Part shown: positions 26,394 to 27,999 of the stretch, piece by piece
How positions within the stretch are numbered: the stretch's first letter is position 1
Layout: the number at the start of each line of letters is the position of its first letter
DNA from: Phallusia fumigata
Taxonomy: Eukaryota > Chordata > Ascidiacea > Phlebobranchia > Ascidiidae
NCBI GenBank assembly: GCA_008931825.1
Contig: QXVZ01022921.1
Coordinates: 1 to 27,999, forward strand
Direction: 5' to 3'
Length of the DNA stretch: 27,999 nt
The notes under the pieces: generated by a model
The model's input: only the letters and a program-made list of their open reading frames with translations
Databases searched by the model: none
What the model was told of the DNA's origin: nothing
Program-made: the position numbers and the translations under genes

Positions 26394-27999
26394 CTGTAAA
26401 AAAGGCAAGCAAATTACAAAGCAAACACAATGATATGTAATGATATTTTCGGAAAACATACAAACTGGACGTTAAATACTTAAGTTTAGAATTGTACAAG
26501 TAAGTAAACATTTGTGCTTGTTTTGGCTTAACTACTGGAAAAATGTTTTCAGAATAAAATATTTTTTTAACATGTCAAAAAACTTCCAACCCTGCCAACA
26601 GACAATTTAAATCTTAGTTGTGCAAGAAAATTGTACCCTTTTAATATTGTATGATCTAACAATACTAAACCAGATTTATTTTGGAAAAATTTCTAACTTA
26701 GTTTTCTCTATATACTTGTTACATAGGTCAATCGAAGTAGCAAACAAAACCATCTGTGGAATCAAGTATTAATGTTTTAGCGCGAGGGTGTGCAACCTGC
26801 GGGTCATTGGCCAAATGCAGGCCGCGAATAGAAGTTGTATGGACAGTGCAGAGGTGCTGAGTTTAATTAGAGTTAGGAAAATGATTTTAGTGTATTACTT
26901 GTTACGTCGTTTTCAACAACCGTTGTGAATTATATTTTCCCGGACCGGCTTAACAATTCATCTGTGACATCATAATTGATAAACAATCCATATTCCATTG
27001 GGTGACATAATCTGCCTGGTTTTCTATCGTTTCGCAATTAGTAACGTGCCATGTGTTGCATGTTTGTAAGTCATCGCTGAGTTAATATGAAGTGTGTATT
27101 GTAATGTGCAGGCAAAGATTTAGTAGAATTAACTTTAACTTGTTTATTGTGTAGAAACTTAACTTTGCATTCCGTAAGTTTTGTGCTGTGGCAAAACAGT
27201 TAAAAAACCAGGATTGTCCGGAATTTAACCAAGCAGTGGTTTGTTTTGGAACCTGGTGCCCGCGTTTTTCACATAGCCTTGTGTGACGCTTTGCGTGGTC
27301 AGGGGTCACGAAAAAGAAAGTGTTACATATAGAGTTCTTCCTTGTTACATTACACTAATTTTTTCGTTTGGACTTTCTGCTCTATGTTCCCACTTTACTT
27401 CTGTATTGTTTAACTGTCCCCTATTATCTTTAACCTAGCTGTTAGGTAACACGTATGATGATACGTTGCCCATACTCCGTGTAGTCGAACGTCCACTACA
27501 ATTTTTGATTTTACATTCCTGCCTATACTGTCAGACTTGCCCATAAAAATTTGGGTTTATTTTGTCGACGTTTCGCTTTCTAATCTAGACCTCTTTTTAA
27601 GATAGAAACACTGCAAATGTACCAAAAGGCACAAGAAAACGAATAAATACAGATACAAAGGTTTAACGGCGCTTTACTGCCTAAAGATATGATAACATGG
27701 TGCCAAAAAGTCTTTCGTTTTTATGTTTTTCATTTTTTACCTGATACGTATTTGCAAGTTCGTTTAAGTTAATTTGATGTTCCTTTGTACATGTGTATAA
27801 ATTAAGCCACTTTCCTACCTTATATCGTAAAATTTGGGACAGTACAAAACTGAATAGCCTAAATCAAACAGTTCCTTAGGATGCAGAAAGCTGCGTGGTA
27901 TTCAATGGTACGTAGGAGTGTTAATGGGTTCCTTGGTCGTTAGGTTTGTAACACAAACATAACAAAAATGATCATAAACCGTCGATTGCACCGAAAGTT
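26394..27999. other. Upstream flank, repeat-like, no exon recognised
   Basis: About 1.6 kb without a convincing coding exon. The missing N-terminal exon(s) of the FN3-ZP gene are not identifiable here. 26783-26835 resembles ends of hAT-type repeats (AACCTGCGGG ... GCAGGCCGCGAA). 27560-27605, read on the minus strand, resembles a motif seen in invertebrate retroelement ends (AGCGAAACGTCGAC). Both are pattern impressions only. Confidence 0.4.

Noticed and set aside
27082..27309. 75-codon minus-strand frame as a first exon of the FN3-ZP gene
   Set aside because: No signal peptide at its N-terminus, no donor in the required phase and no domain.
1..27999. Bacterial features such as operons with Shine-Dalgarno sites, CRISPR arrays or insertion sequences
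   Set aside because: The window is intron-containing animal DNA. No spaced identical repeats or bacterial signals were seen.

Overview
This is a eukaryotic window, and every recognisable gene lies on the minus strand. Compact AT-rich sequence, introns of mostly 150-850 bp, chordate-style proteins and two copies of one exon that differ at about 4% of sites (all silent) suggest a highly polymorphic invertebrate chordate. A Ciona-type ascidian is my best guess; the species is inference. Single N characters at 624, 1695, 3120, 3668 and 10267 look like contig joins. Four of them (two single joins and the 624/1695 pair) go with duplicated sequence, so parts of the left third are mis-assembled.

Left part (1-6100): 1-2056 holds a possible decayed SINE and a probably misplaced 1.07 kb contig with weak WD-repeat-like signals. 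From 6055 down to 2057 run eight exons of NUP88, a nuclear pore beta-propeller protein. Its start and propeller are present, but its C-terminal coiled coil was not found. Two NUP88 exons are artificially duplicated by the assembly.

Middle (6316-9852): three tandem, intronless genes encode membrane-anchored J-domain proteins of the DNAJC4 type. Each has an intact HPD motif and one transmembrane helix after the J domain. They point the same way as NUP88, and the last one ends only 260 bp before the NUP88 start.

9853-11640: a decayed PIF/Harbinger transposase, flanked by diverged direct copies of its own 5' part, with a 104-bp nested inverted repeat at its end.

Right part (11655-26393): one large gene, incomplete at its 5' end. 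Twenty-three exons encode about 1,756 residues: 15 fibronectin type III domains (one per exon, all entered in phase 1), a zona pellucida (ZP) domain over several exons, a furin-type RKRR site, one EGF-like domain, a transmembrane helix and a five-residue tail. The reading frame stays open through all 22 junctions. The product is probably a large ZP-polymer component of an extracellular coat. From 26394 to the end only repeat-like sequence was seen, so the signal peptide exon is further upstream or unrecognised.
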